Shown here in pieces: positions 5,062 through 5,194 of a stretch of DNA of 5,194 bases. Each line of letters opens with the position of its first letter. The stretch's first letter is position 1. This stretch comes from Clostridiales bacterium UBA3680 (GTDB lineage Bacteria; Bacillota; Clostridia; Lachnospirales; CAG-274), in NCBI GenBank assembly GCA_002372875.1, contig DFJD01000032.1:1-5194 (forward strand), read 5' to 3'. The notes under the pieces were generated by a model. The model ran no database searches and had not been told where the DNA came from. It saw nothing but the letters and a program-made list of their open reading frames with translations. A program made the position numbers and the translations under genes.

Positions 5062-5100
5062 ATAAAGGACTTTTTCGAAAACGGCGAAAAAGTCCTTTAT
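5062..5100. terminator. perfect 16-bp hairpin, probable terminator
   Basis: Arms at 5062-5077 and 5085-5100 are perfectly complementary around a 7-base loop. The GGACTTTTTCG/CGAAAAAGTCC core is a common Firmicute terminator form. The flank is richer in T on the minus strand (CCTTTATTTATG) than on the plus strand (CCTTTATAATTGG), so it probably ends a leftward gene lying beyond the right edge, though it could work both ways. Confidence 0.6.
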
Positions 5101-5145
5101 AATTGGTATGATAATATGAAAAAACACTACTGCTCCGCATTCCAC

Positions 5146-5180
5146 CCTTAAACAGGAAAAATGTCGGTCTGTTTTTAAGG
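5146..5180 (+). other. imperfect stem overlapping the start of repeat copy 2
   Basis: CCTTAAACAG (5146-5155) pairs with CTGTTTTTAAGG (5169-5180) with a two-base bulge and a 13-base loop. The right arm includes the first bases of the repeat. Confidence 0.3.
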
Positions 5181-5194
5181 AAACACTGATTAAT
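5174..5194 (+). repeat. structured repeat element, copy 2 (left edge only)
   Basis: TTTAAGGAAACACTGATTAAT matches the start of copy 1 at 19 of 21 positions and in the same orientation, then the window ends. The element presumably continues to the right. Confidence 0.5.

Larger units (their letters stand above)
4864..5173. other. AT-rich intergenic region without a supported gene
   Basis: No frame here has both a ribosome site and a believable protein. A 102-codon minus frame (5145-4837) runs through a perfect hairpin and into the promoter. A 45-codon plus frame (4965-5102) has no ribosome site and its basic tail is encoded by the hairpin. What it does hold is a weak AT stem (4903-4908 with 4917-4922), a short decayed duplication (4991-5054), the strong hairpin at 5062-5100, and a stem at the right edge. 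Confidence 0.6.

Noticed and set aside
4965..5102. 45-codon plus-strand basic frame
   Set aside because: No ribosome site, and the Arg/Lys-rich tail comes from translating the hairpin at 5062-5100.
4837..5145. 102-codon minus-strand frame with GTG start
   Set aside because: It runs through the perfect hairpin at 5062-5100 and ends inside the consensus promoter, lacks a proper ribosome site and has the composition of translated AT-rich DNA.
3987..5194. CRISPR array, tRNA or rRNA
   Set aside because: Repeats are only two and not regularly spaced, and I see no cloverleaf, CCA end or rRNA-like conserved stretch.

Overview
The window looks like chromosomal DNA of a low-to-moderate GC Firmicute, most likely a gut-type Clostridium relative of the Ruminococcus/Oscillospiraceae kind. 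The clues are AGGAG-type ribosome sites, A/T-rich intergenic DNA, TTGACA/TATAAT-type promoters, a secreted protein with a type I dockerin, and a HisZ-type gene start. This placement is an inference. All supported genes lie on the minus strand and are read from high to low coordinates.

Positions 3951 down to 242 hold one compact operon behind a good sigma-A-type promoter. The order is a HerA-like/DUF853 ATPase (YjgR type), a small membrane protein with a low-complexity Asn/Gln/Pro-rich N-terminus, a short secreted protein made of a signal peptide, an unassigned middle and a dockerin, and a multi-pass membrane protein with a DUF218 (YdcF/SanA/ElyC-type) domain. Junctions are 11 nt, 1 nt and a 4-nt TTGA overlap, so the four are very probably co-transcribed and partly translationally coupled. 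After 89 nt the start of a hisZ-like gene follows and runs off the left edge. No terminator is evident between them. What the four proteins do together is unknown; three of them look membrane-associated or exported.

Positions 3987-5194 form an AT-rich accessory stretch. It starts with a structured, probably dispersed repeat (from 3987). The same 21-bp beginning recurs in the same orientation at the very right edge (5174-5194, 19/21 identical). Between the two lies a tidy transcription unit not explained by any annotated-length gene. It has a near-perfect promoter (TTGACA, 16 bp, extended TGG-TATAAT), an operator-like palindrome cluster just downstream, two 40-codon ORFs with strong Shine-Dalgarno sites, and a hairpin-plus-T-rich terminator. 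The first microprotein is basic with an amphipathic helix; the second is extremely acidic (15 Asp/Glu, no Lys/Arg). This unit is the best candidate for something undescribed.

The rightmost 330 bases (4864-5194) have no convincing gene. They contain a decayed short duplication, a perfect 16-bp hairpin that may be a terminator, and the edge of the second repeat copy.
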